53,257 nt of DNA from CAZOKN01 sp964580525. Lineage in GTDB: Bacteria > Pseudomonadota > Alphaproteobacteria > Rickettsiales > UBA6187. Position numbers and translations under genes: made by a program. Positions 7,843-16,120 of the stretch are shown in pieces. Location of the stretch: positions 1-53,257 of the forward strand of contig CAZOKN010000009.1 of NCBI GenBank assembly GCA_964580525.1, read 5' to 3'. The stretch's first letter is position 1; each line of letters begins with the position of its first letter. Below the pieces are notes generated by a model that searched no databases, was not told where the DNA came from, and saw only the letters and a list, made by a program, of their open reading frames with translations.

Positions 7843-9024
7843 GTGAAAGAATTTGATGTAGCAATAATCGGCGCCGGCGCAGCTGGTATGATGTGCGCAA
7901 TTGAAAGCGGCAACCGCGGACGAAATGTTATCCTAATTGATCATTCGAAAAATCCCGGCGAGAAAATACGCATTTCCGGAGGCGGTAGATGTAATTTTAC
8001 CAACAAAAACACCACACCACAGAATTTCCTTTCACAAAATCCACGTTTTTGTATCTCTGCCTTAAACCGTTATACCCAACATGATTTTATCAAACTCGTT
8101 GAAAAACATAAAATTGCCTATCACGAAAAAACTCTTGGACAATTATTTTGCGACGGATCATCACAGCAAATTATAAATATGCTACTGGAAGAGTGTAAAG
8201 ATGCAAATGTCACCTTGCAGATGGCAACAAACATCAATGATGTCACAAAGTCAGAAAAATCTTTTCAAATTAAAACTGATAAAGGCATCATTATTTCCGA
8301 ATCACTGGTAATAGCAACAGGTGGTCTTTCTATACCAAAAATGGGTGCCACCTCTTTTGGTTATGACATTGCTAAAAAATTTAGCCTTAAAATTATACCA
8401 ACACGCGCAGGACTCGTACCTTTCACTTTGCCTGAAGATAAACTAAAAAGCCTGAAAGAATTATCAGGTGTTGCTGTAGAGAATAGCATTATATCATATG
8501 GTAAAACCAATTTTGCAGAAGCTATGTTGTTTACCCATCGCGGTCTTAGCGGCCCTGCAATATTGCAAATATCGTCCTACTGGCAGCAAGGAAAAGAAAT
8601 TTCTATAAATATAGCTCCTAAAAAAGATGCGTTTGAATTTTTAAAAAATGCCCGCGAACAAAATCCAAAAAAGGAATTACACACTGTTCTTTCAGAAATA
8701 TTACCTAAAAGTCTGGCCAAATATATTGCAGAAAATTCTGGCTTTAATTCGCGTCTGGCTGATTTATCAAATGAAAAACTAAAATCCATCGCGGCACAAA
8801 TCAACAGCTGGAAAATAATTCCAAATGGAACAGAAGGATATCGTACAGCAGAAGTAACACTTGGCGGTGTCGACACCAACGAACTATCTTCAAAAACTCT
8901 AGAATGTAAATCAGTTCCAGGATTATATTTTATTGGGGAAGTAGTTGATGTTACAGGCCATCTTGGAGGATTTAATTTTCAATGGGCTTGGTCTTCGGGA
9001 TATACTGCCGGACAGTTTACTTAG
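7843..9024 (+). CDS. FAD-dependent oxidoreductase, BaiN/HI0933 family
   Basis: This flavoprotein has a Rossmann nucleotide-binding motif at residues 10-15 (GAGAAG) and the family signature ISGGGRCNFTNKN. The C-terminal FAD site reads GLYFIGEVVDVTGHLGGFNF. The length (393 aa) is normal for the HI0933 family. It starts with GTG at 7843, three bases after the preceding gene, and is probably co-transcribed with it. The physiological substrate of most members is unknown. The gene ends against the convergent iron permease gene. Confidence 0.85.
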   Translation: MKEFDVAIIGAGAAGMMCAIESGNRGRNVILIDHSKNPGEKIRISGGGRCNFTNKNTTPQNFLSQNPRFCISALNRYTQHDFIKLVEKHKIAYHEKTLGQLFCDGSSQQIINMLLEECKDANVTLQMATNINDVTKSEKSFQIKTDKGIIISESLVIATGGLSIPKMGATSFGYDIAKKFSLKIIPTRAGLVPFTLPEDKLKSLKELSGVAVENSIISYGKTNFAEAMLFTHRGLSGPAILQISSYWQQGKEISINIAPKKDAFEFLKNAREQNPKKELHTVLSEILPKSLAKYIAENSGFNSRLADLSNEKLKSIAAQINSWKIIPNGTEGYRTAEVTLGGVDTNELSSKTLECKSVPGLYFIGEVVDVTGHLGGFNFQWAWSSGYTAGQFT

Positions 9025-9025
9025 G

Positions 9026-9856
9026 CTAAACTTTATTATTACGAATTTTCGCATTATGAAGTTTATCCAAATAAAACATCAAAGCAACAGAACCTAACAA
9101 CGTTACCAAATAAAAGACAACCTGTATTTCCATAGGCCTTTCACTATAGCCGAATAAAACCTGCATAATTTTTCCAAACGTACTCTTTTCTGAAAGAATG
9201 GCAGAAAAATCCGCAACGGTAGAAGACATTGTGTCAAAATATCCTGCAGCAACTAAATATTTAGCACCCATAGAAGACATACCGGCTGTCAGAAGCAATA
9301 ACAACCAAGTTGTAACCTGGAATATATATTTTGTGGGTATGGCCACCAATCCTTTATAAATTCCAAACCCAATCAAAGCTCCCACAGCAAGACCCAAAGC
9401 GCAACCACTCAAAACTTCGTGAACAGCTTGGCCTGAAGCCAACATTCCGTAAGTAAACAAAACTATCTCAGCACCTTCACGCAAAACCGCAAGACCTATT
9501 ATAAGAGATAGTGTAATTTTTGGTAATTCTCCATCAACTATCTTAACGCCTTGTTCTTTGATTTTTTTAACCATAGTACGCGCGTGGGTTTTCATCCATA
9601 TAGCAGTCCAGCCAATGATTAAGCTTGCAGTAAATAAGATCATAGCATTGAAAAGTTCTTGCCCAACACCATGCGCAAAATTGGATATGCTCTCTGTAAA
9701 AAATGCAACTACGCATGAGCCTAAAACTCCGGCAGCCATACCACCAAGTATCCAACGCATACGTCCCGGCAAGCCAACAGTTGCGGCCAACACCACCCCA
9801 ACAATCAGAGCCATTTCCAGAACTTCTCTAAACGTAACTATAAAAGATGAAAACAC
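9026..9856 (-). CDS. efeU: FTR1-family iron permease (EfeU-like)
   Basis: This is a seven-helix inner-membrane protein with the two Fe-coordinating motifs of the family: REVLE near residue 10 and REGAE in VLREGAEIVLFTYG. The length of 276 aa matches bacterial EfeU. It follows a secreted cupredoxin-domain protein after 14 bases, and both lie behind a Fur box, so a role in iron import is strongly suggested. No EfeB-type peroxidase gene is adjacent. The family is secure; whether ferrous or ferric iron is transported is inferred from EfeU. Confidence 0.9.
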   Translation of the reverse strand: MFSSFIVTFREVLEMALIVGVVLAATVGLPGRMRWILGGMAAGVLGSCVVAFFTESISNFAHGVGQELFNAMILFTASLIIGWTAIWMKTHARTMVKKIKEQGVKIVDGELPKITLSLIIGLAVLREGAEIVLFTYGMLASGQAVHEVLSGCALGLAVGALIGFGIYKGLVAIPTKYIFQVTTWLLLLLTAGMSSMGAKYLVAAGYFDTMSSTVADFSAILSEKSTFGKIMQVLFGYSERPMEIQVVFYLVTLLGSVALMFYLDKLHNAKIRNNKV

Positions 9857-9870
9857 TACTATCTCCAGGG

Positions 9871-10200
9871 CTATTTAGCTATTATTTTGCCCTTAGCAAT
9901 ATCTTCGTGGAACTCGCCAACATATTCATACTCTCCGGCTTTTAAAGGACCTACCAAAATAGTAGCTTGGCTGTTACCTTTGATAATTTTCTCTACTCTT
10001 AATTTAGAGCTTTCAAACTCCTCAGGAGTTGTATCTTGATTATCGACCATAAGTTTAACTTTTTGACCAGCAGGAACTTCTGTAACTTCCGGAGAAAATT
10101 TATGATCCTTTATAATTATATTAAAGCTAGGCATTTCTTGTGCCGAAGCGTTAAATGACAATAAACCTGCAACAGCTAAAAATAAAATCCCTTTTTTCAC
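9871..10200 (-). CDS. Secreted cupredoxin-domain protein, EfeO N-domain-like
   Basis: The 109-aa product has a signal peptide (KKGILFLAVAGLLSFNASA) followed by a cupredoxin-like domain (FNIIIKDHKFSPEVTEVPAG through GEYEYVGEFHEDIAKGKIIA). This resembles the N-terminal cupredoxin domain of EfeO without the M75 peptidase-like domain. Candidate metal ligands include the His and Glu in GEFHEDIAKG. The start chosen is a GTG at 10198-10200 because it begins the signal peptide and has a GGGGAG Shine-Dalgarno seven bases upstream; an upstream ATG in the same frame would run through the promoter and Fur box. It is the first gene of a two-gene iron uptake operon with the FTR1 permease. It probably oxidises or hands over iron in the periplasm. 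Confidence 0.85.
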   Translation of the reverse strand: MKKGILFLAVAGLLSFNASAQEMPSFNIIIKDHKFSPEVTEVPAGQKVKLMVDNQDTTPEEFESSKLRVEKIIKGNSQATILVGPLKAGEYEYVGEFHEDIAKGKIIAK

Positions 10201-10223
10201 AAAAATCTCCCCATAAATGCAAT

Positions 10224-10238
10224 TAATAATGATTATCA
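10224..10238. promoter_or_regulatory. Fur box
   Basis: TAATAATGATTATCA matches the Fur 7-1-7 consensus (TGATAAT-N-ATTATCA) at 13 of 14 positions. It lies 24 bases upstream of the GTG of the cupredoxin gene and just downstream of a possible -10, where bound Fur would block transcription under iron-replete conditions. Confidence 0.8.
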
Positions 10239-10245
10239 ATAGTAG

Positions 10246-10251
10246 AGTATA
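10246..10251 (-). promoter_or_regulatory. Candidate -10 element of the iron uptake operon
   Basis: On the minus strand this reads TATACT, placing the transcription start at about 10239, directly against the Fur box. No good -35 is visible at the expected distance, so this rests mainly on position. Confidence 0.4.
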
Positions 10252-10304
10252 ATTTACTAAATTCAAGATAAATCTTATAAAAATTAATAAATAGCTTTAA
10301 GAAT

Positions 10305-11237
10305 TTAACTAGATACAGCCTTGCTCTTAGACTTGGAAAGAGTCTCAAATATACCCAAAGCCTGCGCAACCATACCACCTGCATCGCTAGGATTTGAAGG
10401 CAACATGATAGTTGTTCCCTGTCTTGCAAGCTGATGAAAAGCTTCAACATATTTTTCGGCAACCTTAAGAGAAACAGCCTCATTTGCTCCCTTAGACTGC
10501 ATAGCATCCGCCACTTGCTTAATACCTTGAGCCGTTGCTTCTGCAACAGCAAGTATGGCTTCAGCCTCACCTTTTGCACGATTAACTTGGTCAATTTGTG
10601 CAGCCTCAGAACTTAAAACCACCTGACGTTTTTGCGCTTCAGAAATATTTATCTGCGCTTCTCTTTTACCTTCAGATTCTAATATGTCCGCCCGTTTTTT
10701 TCTTTCAGCAGCCACTTGTAATTCCATTGCCTGCAAAACAGATTGTGGTGGTTCTATATCTTTTATTTCATAACGCATACATTGTATGCCCCAAGCCTTT
10801 GCAGCTTCATTGATTGACTTAACGATATTGATATTAAGACTTTCACGTTCTTCAAAAGTTTTGTCAAGAATGATTTTTCCTATTTCCGAACGCATTGTTG
10901 TTTGGGCAAGTTGTGATAATGCATAAAGAGGATCGCTAACTCCATAAGATGCAGCTTGCGCATCAACTATACGTACATACAATATTCCGTCGATATTGAG
11001 CGTAACGTTATCTTTTGTAATCGCTGCCTGACGTTGAATAGGAACTGCCTCTTCTTTCAAAGAATGTTTGTATGCAATTTTTTGTATAAACGGGATAAGA
11101 AAATTCATTCCAGGCTGCAAAACACGATCAAACTTTCCAAGAGTTTCAACAACCCAAGCCTTCTGCTGCGGCACTATTTTGATACCCATAAATGCAAGAA
11201 CTGCAAAAACAAACGATATAGTAACAATAAAATTCAT
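10305..11237 (-). CDS. qmcA: SPFH/Band 7 (stomatin-like) membrane protein QmcA
   Basis: The 310-aa protein has one N-terminal membrane helix (residues 2-22) followed by the SPFH domain (KIVPQQKAWVVETLGKFDRV, then LQPGMNFLIPFIQKIAYKHS). An Ala/Glu-rich coiled-coil region (about 180-260) follows. This is the QmcA/paraslipin type, which forms large oligomers at the inner membrane and interacts functionally with FtsH or other membrane quality control. It follows an NfeD gene by 26 bases, the usual partner arrangement. No protease motif is present. Confidence 0.9.
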   Translation of the reverse strand: MNFIVTISFVFAVLAFMGIKIVPQQKAWVVETLGKFDRVLQPGMNFLIPFIQKIAYKHSLKEEAVPIQRQAAITKDNVTLNIDGILYVRIVDAQAASYGVSDPLYALSQLAQTTMRSEIGKIILDKTFEERESLNINIVKSINEAAKAWGIQCMRYEIKDIEPPQSVLQAMELQVAAERKKRADILESEGKREAQINISEAQKRQVVLSSEAAQIDQVNRAKGEAEAILAVAEATAQGIKQVADAMQSKGANEAVSLKVAEKYVEAFHQLARQGTTIMLPSNPSDAGGMVAQALGIFETLSKSKSKAVSS

Positions 11238-11263
11238 CTTTTTTCTCCTCTATTTTTTACGCA

Positions 11264-11728
11264 CTACCTAGGCGTAACTATTAAAACATTACCTTCTATA
11301 GCTTCTATTTTCACAATCTCACCTTCAGCAATATTTGCTAATGCTGATTTCTCAGATAATACTGCACTCATAATAGTACCAGACCACTTTACTTCACCAG
11401 GCTTACCTTTTGTAAGGCCATCTTTATAAACAACTGCAGTATCACCAATTATATTTGAAAAAGATTGTACCTTGTTTCTATGGTGAAACTTTTTCATCGG
11501 CACCCATAAAATTGCTGCCCAAACAACAATACTTCCTAAAAAAATAGCTATCTGAAAACTATATTGCTCACCAGATAATAATCCGGCCTGAATAAGCCCA
11601 CCTGTTGTTATTGCTGCAAACCCAGCAAATAAAAATCCAATACCTGGAACAGCAACTGCTTCAAGCAATACAAATAATGCCCCAGCAACAAGCCAAAATA
11701 AGGTTATATTTTGCGTTATAAAATCCAT
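11264..11728 (-). CDS. NfeD family membrane protein
   Basis: This 154-aa protein has N-terminal hydrophobic segments (about residues 8-75, three helices) and a C-terminal OB-fold (GDTAVVYKDGLTKGKPGEVK to GEIVKIEAIEGNVLIVTP). It is the short NfeD1b form without the ClpP-like protease domain. Members pair with SPFH proteins as partner and stabiliser, and here the QmcA gene is immediately downstream on the same strand. Confidence 0.88.
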   Translation of the reverse strand: MDFITQNITLFWLVAGALFVLLEAVAVPGIGFLFAGFAAITTGGLIQAGLLSGEQYSFQIAIFLGSIVVWAAILWVPMKKFHHRNKVQSFSNIIGDTAVVYKDGLTKGKPGEVKWSGTIMSAVLSEKSALANIAEGEIVKIEAIEGNVLIVTPR

Positions 11729-11748
11729 GCTTTTATACTTTCAAATCT

Positions 11749-12465
11749 TTATTTTTTCTTATGACTACGCGATCTTGCAATAGTATTCATCGCCTCAACA
11801 AAAATCGAGAACGCAAATGAGAAATACACATATCCCCTTGGCACGTGTACATGGAATCCTTCAGCCAACAACAGCGTTCCAATCATCAAAATAAAGCTTA
11901 GCGCCAACATTTTGAAAGTAGGATGATGTTCAAGGAAGTGGGAGATATAGCCAGAAGCCACCAACATTGCCACCATCGCAACACACATAGCGGCCACTAT
12001 TACAGGAATATTAAGCGTCATGCCAATTGAAGTTATTATAGAATCAAACGAGAAAACCAAATCTATAACTATAACTTGAACAATTGCGGAAAAAAATCCG
12101 CCACGTGCAACAATCTTTTTCTGTTCATGTTTTCCAGACAGATCGAAATGTATTTCGAGAGTACTTTTAACAATAAGGAATATACCACCCGCTAACATCA
12201 ATAAATCTTTGATGGAAAAATCTGTAGAATAAACGCTAAATAGAGGCTCAGTTAATGACATTATCCAACCGATACCCATAAGCATTAAGATACGCATTAT
12301 AAGGGCAATCGACAGACCTATATACCTAACTTTTTTACGATATTCTTTGCGAATATTCTGAACAAGAATGGCGATGAATATTAGGTTATCAATGCCTAGA
12401 ACAATTTCAAGAACACTTAATGTTAAAAAGCTGAATAATACATCCACGGTCATCAATGAAGTCAT
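11749..12465 (-). CDS. TerC family integral membrane protein
   Basis: The 238-aa protein has about seven membrane helices and the two conserved acidic motifs of the family, VLGIDNLIFIAILV near the N-terminus and DLVFSFDSIITSIG near residue 140. Family members include the Mn exporter Alx/MeeF and tellurite resistance TerC. The role here is probably metal ion export, but this is inferred from the family. The 75 bases upstream are too short for, and do not visibly contain, a yybP-ykoY riboswitch. Confidence 0.88.
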   Translation of the reverse strand: MTSLMTVDVLFSFLTLSVLEIVLGIDNLIFIAILVQNIRKEYRKKVRYIGLSIALIMRILMLMGIGWIMSLTEPLFSVYSTDFSIKDLLMLAGGIFLIVKSTLEIHFDLSGKHEQKKIVARGGFFSAIVQVIVIDLVFSFDSIITSIGMTLNIPVIVAAMCVAMVAMLVASGYISHFLEHHPTFKMLALSFILMIGTLLLAEGFHVHVPRGYVYFSFAFSIFVEAMNTIARSRSHKKK

Positions 12466-12540
12466 AACTCCCCTTATCTAGATAACCGCACCCTAATGAT
12501 TTATGGAGATACTTTCAACATGTTTGTTGATTAAAACACT

Positions 12541-13347
12541 CTAGAAACAATTATCTTTGCCTGGAAAAATTCGTTTTTTAACTTCATCAGCATAGCCATG
12601 CGCAGCTTTAGCAAGCTCATCTGCAATATTACCATAACGTTTTACAAATTTTGGTTTAAAATCTGTAAACAATCCCGCCATATCCTCACTAACCAGAATT
12701 TGACCATCACATTCCACAGAACCACCAATTCCTATTACAGGAATTTTTAATTTGCGGGTTACATCACTAGCCAATTTCTCAACAACGCCTTCAATAACAA
12801 CAGCAAATGCTCCAGCTTTTTCAATAGCTATAGCATCCTCTAACACTTTTTTTCTGGCCTCAGGAGTTTTACCTTGGCAACCATATCCACCATGCGCATT
12901 AACCATCTGCGGCATCAAACCAACATGGCCCAGAACCGGAATTCCTCTATGTACAAGAAACTCAACTGTTTCCTGCATTTCTAAACCGCCTTCTATTTTT
13001 ACAGCCTGACATCCAGTTTCGGCCAAAACACGTGCGCAACTTGTAAATGCCTGCTCTTTTGATTGCTGGTAAGAACCAAATGGCATATCAACAACTACAC
13101 ATGATTTTTGCGAAGATTTAACAACAGCCTTACCATGCTGTATCATCATATCAAGGCTTACTGGCAAAGTTGAATCCATACCATAAAGCACCATGCCTAC
13201 AGAATCACCCACCAATAATAAATCCGTAAATCTATCAAGAATTTTGGCGAAAGGCGCAGTATACGCGGTAAGGCAAACTATAGGTGTTTCACCTTTTCTT
13301 TTCTTTATATCTAAGATAGATAATCTTTTAATTGCTTTTTCCGACAT
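12541..13347 (-). CDS. panB: 3-methyl-2-oxobutanoate hydroxymethyltransferase
   Basis: PanB transfers a hydroxymethyl group from methylene-tetrahydrofolate to ketoisovalerate, the first committed step of pantothenate and CoA synthesis. The signature LLVGDSVGMVLYGMDSTLPV includes the Mg-binding Asp, and VVVDMPFGSYQ and the catalytic-Glu region VIEGVVEKLA are in place. The length of 268 aa is normal. The start codon lies three bases after the stop of the upstream sensor kinase, so the two are almost certainly in one transcript, an unusual pairing. Confidence 0.93.
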   Translation of the reverse strand: MSEKAIKRLSILDIKKRKGETPIVCLTAYTAPFAKILDRFTDLLLVGDSVGMVLYGMDSTLPVSLDMMIQHGKAVVKSSQKSCVVVDMPFGSYQQSKEQAFTSCARVLAETGCQAVKIEGGLEMQETVEFLVHRGIPVLGHVGLMPQMVNAHGGYGCQGKTPEARKKVLEDAIAIEKAGAFAVVIEGVVEKLASDVTRKLKIPVIGIGGSVECDGQILVSEDMAGLFTDFKPKFVKRYGNIADELAKAAHGYADEVKKRIFPGKDNCF

Positions 13348-13350
13348 AAT

Positions 13351-14838
13351 CTAAAATTTTTCCGCTCCTTCTTTGGCAACTTTTCCCTTCACTATAGGGA
13401 AAACTAGAGTGATAGTAGTACCCAATCCAACTTCACTTTTTATTTCAAAACTGCCCCCCATAAGCTCAGTTAGCTTTTTGGTTAACGGCAATCCTAATCC
13501 AGTACCTTCATACTTCCGGCTGATGGAGCTGTCAATCTGTCCGAATGGTGCCATGGCTTTTGAAATATCTTTTGCCGCAATACCAATACCCGTATCCGAA
13601 ACTATCAAGGTCACCGTTTGATTTTCCTGATCATCACTAACTAACAATGAAACCTGACCTTCTTCCGGCGTAAATTTAACAGAGTTAGAAAGAAGATTCA
13701 GAATAACCTGTTTCATACGTTTTGGGTCTGCAGACAAAACAACATGTCTCTCCGGCAGATTTTCAACAAGATGCACCTTTGCTTCTTTAGCTCTTGGTTC
13801 AACTAACCGCAAACAACTACGAGCTATTTTACTTAAGTCTATATCAACAGATTCAACATCAAGCTTCTTTGCTTCAGCTTTAGAATAATCCAATATATCA
13901 TTGATAAGACTTAGCAGATGCACGCCTGATGAATTTATGTCTGTTATATATTCCTTATATTGAGGATGGCCAACTGGCCCCATAACTTCGTCTTTTATAA
14001 TTTCAGAAAATCCTATGATAGCATTCAAAGGAGTACGCAACTCATGGCTAACATTTGCAAGGAACATTGATTTCTGTTGGTTTTGCGTTTCAGCCATGCT
14101 TTTTGCTCTTTCAAGGCTAAGCTTTTCTTCATGCTGTTTATTAATAATTTTTTCTGTTTTCTTAGAGGTAAAAAACAATGCCATGTATAATAATACAAAT
14201 GTTGTTACGATACCTGCAGAGACTACAATCTGAAATAGCGATAAATTCTGCCATGGCGTGCTCACATTGTTAAAAACTTCTACAACTAATTTAACAGGAT
14301 TATTATCGACAGTATTCTCAGGGTTTTTACAGCCCGCACCACTAATTGGAACAAGTGTTTCTACATAACTGCCTTTTGTTAGAACATTTTCAGTTTCATA
14401 AATTCCCATAGAAGTTATTAGACGACTAAGAGTTTGTCCTGCTTGTGCAGTTGAAAGTAAAGACTGCCTATCATTATCAAAGAAAACCATTTCCATGGCA
14501 TTGGTTGAAAAAATCTCTTCACCTTTTGCACTATATATATTTATTTTATCAGCAGGAATAGACGCAAGAAGTGTTACTACTATCTTGCCTAATTTTTGGA
14601 AATATTCATCATTCTTTAATTGATCAAAGGACTTATCCTGCATACCTTTAAAAGCAGGATAGTACTTACACAAAATATTATCCTCGATATGCTTGGCTAG
14701 CTTTATGTTACTTTCTTCAATTGGCTTTCTAATTACACTATCTGCTGCAAACGAGCGAAAATATACGCCGGCAAAGAAAGCCGCACCAAGGACTAGTACA
14801 AAAGTTACAACTGCGAAGTATTTAAAATATTTTAACAT
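13351..14838 (-). CDS. Membrane sensor histidine kinase, PleC/DivJ-like
   Basis: The 495-aa protein has TM1 (about residues 8-28), a periplasmic sensor region (29-200) and TM2 (about 201-224). A short coiled-coil leads to a HisKA domain with phospho-accepting H265 in ANVSHELRTPLNAIIGFSEI, and then to HATPase_c with N, G1 (VSDTGIGIAA) and G2 (GTGLGLPLT) boxes. The segment after the H box (IIKDEVMGPVGHPQYKEYIT) is typical of alphaproteobacterial PleC/DivJ-related kinases. No response regulator gene is adjacent. Four periplasmic Cys-poor segments give no clue to the ligand. It precedes panB in an apparent operon. The specific cell-cycle role is an inference. Confidence 0.88.
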   Translation of the reverse strand: MLKYFKYFAVVTFVLVLGAAFFAGVYFRSFAADSVIRKPIEESNIKLAKHIEDNILCKYYPAFKGMQDKSFDQLKNDEYFQKLGKIVVTLLASIPADKINIYSAKGEEIFSTNAMEMVFFDNDRQSLLSTAQAGQTLSRLITSMGIYETENVLTKGSYVETLVPISGAGCKNPENTVDNNPVKLVVEVFNNVSTPWQNLSLFQIVVSAGIVTTFVLLYMALFFTSKKTEKIINKQHEEKLSLERAKSMAETQNQQKSMFLANVSHELRTPLNAIIGFSEIIKDEVMGPVGHPQYKEYITDINSSGVHLLSLINDILDYSKAEAKKLDVESVDIDLSKIARSCLRLVEPRAKEAKVHLVENLPERHVVLSADPKRMKQVILNLLSNSVKFTPEEGQVSLLVSDDQENQTVTLIVSDTGIGIAAKDISKAMAPFGQIDSSISRKYEGTGLGLPLTKKLTELMGGSFEIKSEVGLGTTITLVFPIVKGKVAKEGAEKF

Positions 14839-14861
14839 TTACATAACAACTAAAATACCCT

Positions 14862-14880
14862 AGCAACTTAACTAGTTGCT
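14862..14880. promoter_or_regulatory. Perfect 7-bp inverted repeat between divergent genes
   Basis: AGCAACT (14862-14868) and AGTTGCT (14874-14880) flank a 5-base loop TAACT, in the 84-base region between the divergently transcribed sensor kinase and tadA. It could be an operator shared by both promoters or a 5'-UTR hairpin. Confidence 0.4.
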
Positions 14881-14922
14881 CTGATTCATGATACAACAAT
14901 AATAGTAAAATTATAGTTAATA

Positions 14923-15372
14923 ATGGAAAAACAATATATTACGATAGCACTACAAGAAGCACAAAAGGCTGCCGCAAGAAACGAAGTTCCAGTTGGCGCG
15001 GTAATTGTAGACTCTAAAACGGGAAAAATTATAGCCTCAGCAGGCAATTTGGTTGAAGAATTACAAGATCCCATTGCTCATGCCGAGATTTTGGCGATAA
15101 AAGCTGCATGCAAAGCAAAAAACAGCTGGCATCTTGACGATTGCGATTTATACGTCACCCTAGAACCATGCCCAATGTGCGCTCAAGCCATAAGTTTTGC
15201 ACGCATAAGGAGGTTATATTTTTCTGCTTACGATATAAAAAGTGGCGGAGTTGAACATGGCGCCAAGGTTTTTGAGGCCAGTTCCTGCCATCATAAGCCA
15301 GAAATATACGGTGGTATAAATGAAAAGCAGGCTAGTGATTTGCTAAAATCTTTCTTCCAGAACAAACGTTAA
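14923..15372 (+). CDS. tadA: tRNA adenosine(34) deaminase
   Basis: TadA converts A34 to inosine in tRNA-Arg(ACG). The zinc deaminase motifs are HAE at residues 53-55 (Zn ligand and proton shuttle) and PCPMC at 82-86 (two Zn ligands). VPVGAVIV lies upstream as expected. At 149 aa the length is normal. The gene ends tail to tail with mlaC, overlapping by four bases. Confidence 0.93.
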   Translation: MEKQYITIALQEAQKAAARNEVPVGAVIVDSKTGKIIASAGNLVEELQDPIAHAEILAIKAACKAKNSWHLDDCDLYVTLEPCPMCAQAISFARIRRLYFSAYDIKSGGVEHGAKVFEASSCHHKPEIYGGINEKQASDLLKSFFQNKR

Positions 15373-15980
15373 GAAGCTTTTTTATCTTCTTCTGAACGGG
15401 CTTTAAGCTTGTCTATCAGATAATCTATACCATTTCTTGAAACTATCGAACCGAATTCAGACCTCTGAGTCGTTATAAGGCTTACACCTTCAGCTATAAC
15501 GTCAAATATCTTATATTTTCCGTCAGAACCCTTTCTTATTTTATAGTCAACACGCAAAGAAGGCTTGTCATGAGTATATATTTCTGTCTGAACCAAATAT
15601 TCGTCATTTTCTAGTGCTTCAACACTCTTCAATTCAAATTTCTGGTCAGTATATGATCTAAATTTAGGAACATAACTATCCATGAGGAATTTATGATAGA
15701 ATTCGGTATATTTGCTTTTTTGCTCATCGCTAGCATCCCGCCAGTAAACACCTATAACGAATCTGGAGATCCATGTCGTATCGACAGATTTTTCAAATAA
15801 ATCACGCAATGTCTTATCTTTCTGATCTATAGTCATCTTACCAGAGCTCACAACATTGAGTGTAGTATTGCTGACATTCATTATGAAAGATTTTACTTCT
15901 GCAGTGGAGGCATTAGCATTACTGCAAAACAACAAAATAATAAGAGATATTCTAGATAACAGCCTAATCACAAAGACCAC
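15369..15980 (-). CDS. mlaC: MlaC/Ttg2D family periplasmic phospholipid-binding protein
   Basis: The 203-aa protein carries a Sec signal peptide (LLSRISLIILLFCSNANA) and the MlaC domain (WISRFVIGVYWRDASDEQKS, then VDYKIRKGSDGKYKIFDVIA). MlaC shuttles phospholipids between the outer-membrane MlaA-porin complex and the inner-membrane MlaFEDB complex. The start shown is GTG at 15980; a second in-frame GTG at 15971 is equally possible. mlaA lies upstream on the same strand, 140 bases away, and the inner-membrane mlaFEDB genes are not in the window. Confidence 0.9.
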   Translation of the reverse strand: MVFVIRLLSRISLIILLFCSNANASTAEVKSFIMNVSNTTLNVVSSGKMTIDQKDKTLRDLFEKSVDTTWISRFVIGVYWRDASDEQKSKYTEFYHKFLMDSYVPKFRSYTDQKFELKSVEALENDEYLVQTEIYTHDKPSLRVDYKIRKGSDGKYKIFDVIAEGVSLITTQRSEFGSIVSRNGIDYLIDKLKARSEEDKKAS

Positions 15981-16068
15981 ACGATAATCAGTTTACCGGC
16001 CAACTTTGGAATATTCCCGCAGCAGCCACTAATGCCCGTATTATCCAAAAGGTACTATTTTTGCAAGG

Positions 16069-16120
16069 AAAAAATGATTCCAGCCCCCAATTGGTATAGA
16101 AATTAATCTATTGGGAAGCT
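16069..16120 (-). terminator. Hairpin with T-run between mlaA and mlaC (terminator or attenuator)
   Basis: Just after the mlaA stop, on the minus strand, CCCAAT (16115-16110) pairs with ATTGGG (16091-16086), flanked by an outer AGC/GCT pairing. Six T residues lie at 16074-16069. It would reduce readthrough into mlaC. The spacing between stem and T-run is a little long for a strong terminator. Confidence 0.4.

Noticed and set aside
12466..12540. Manganese riboswitch (yybP-ykoY) upstream of the TerC gene
   Set aside because: The gap is 75 bases and shows none of the expected conserved loops.
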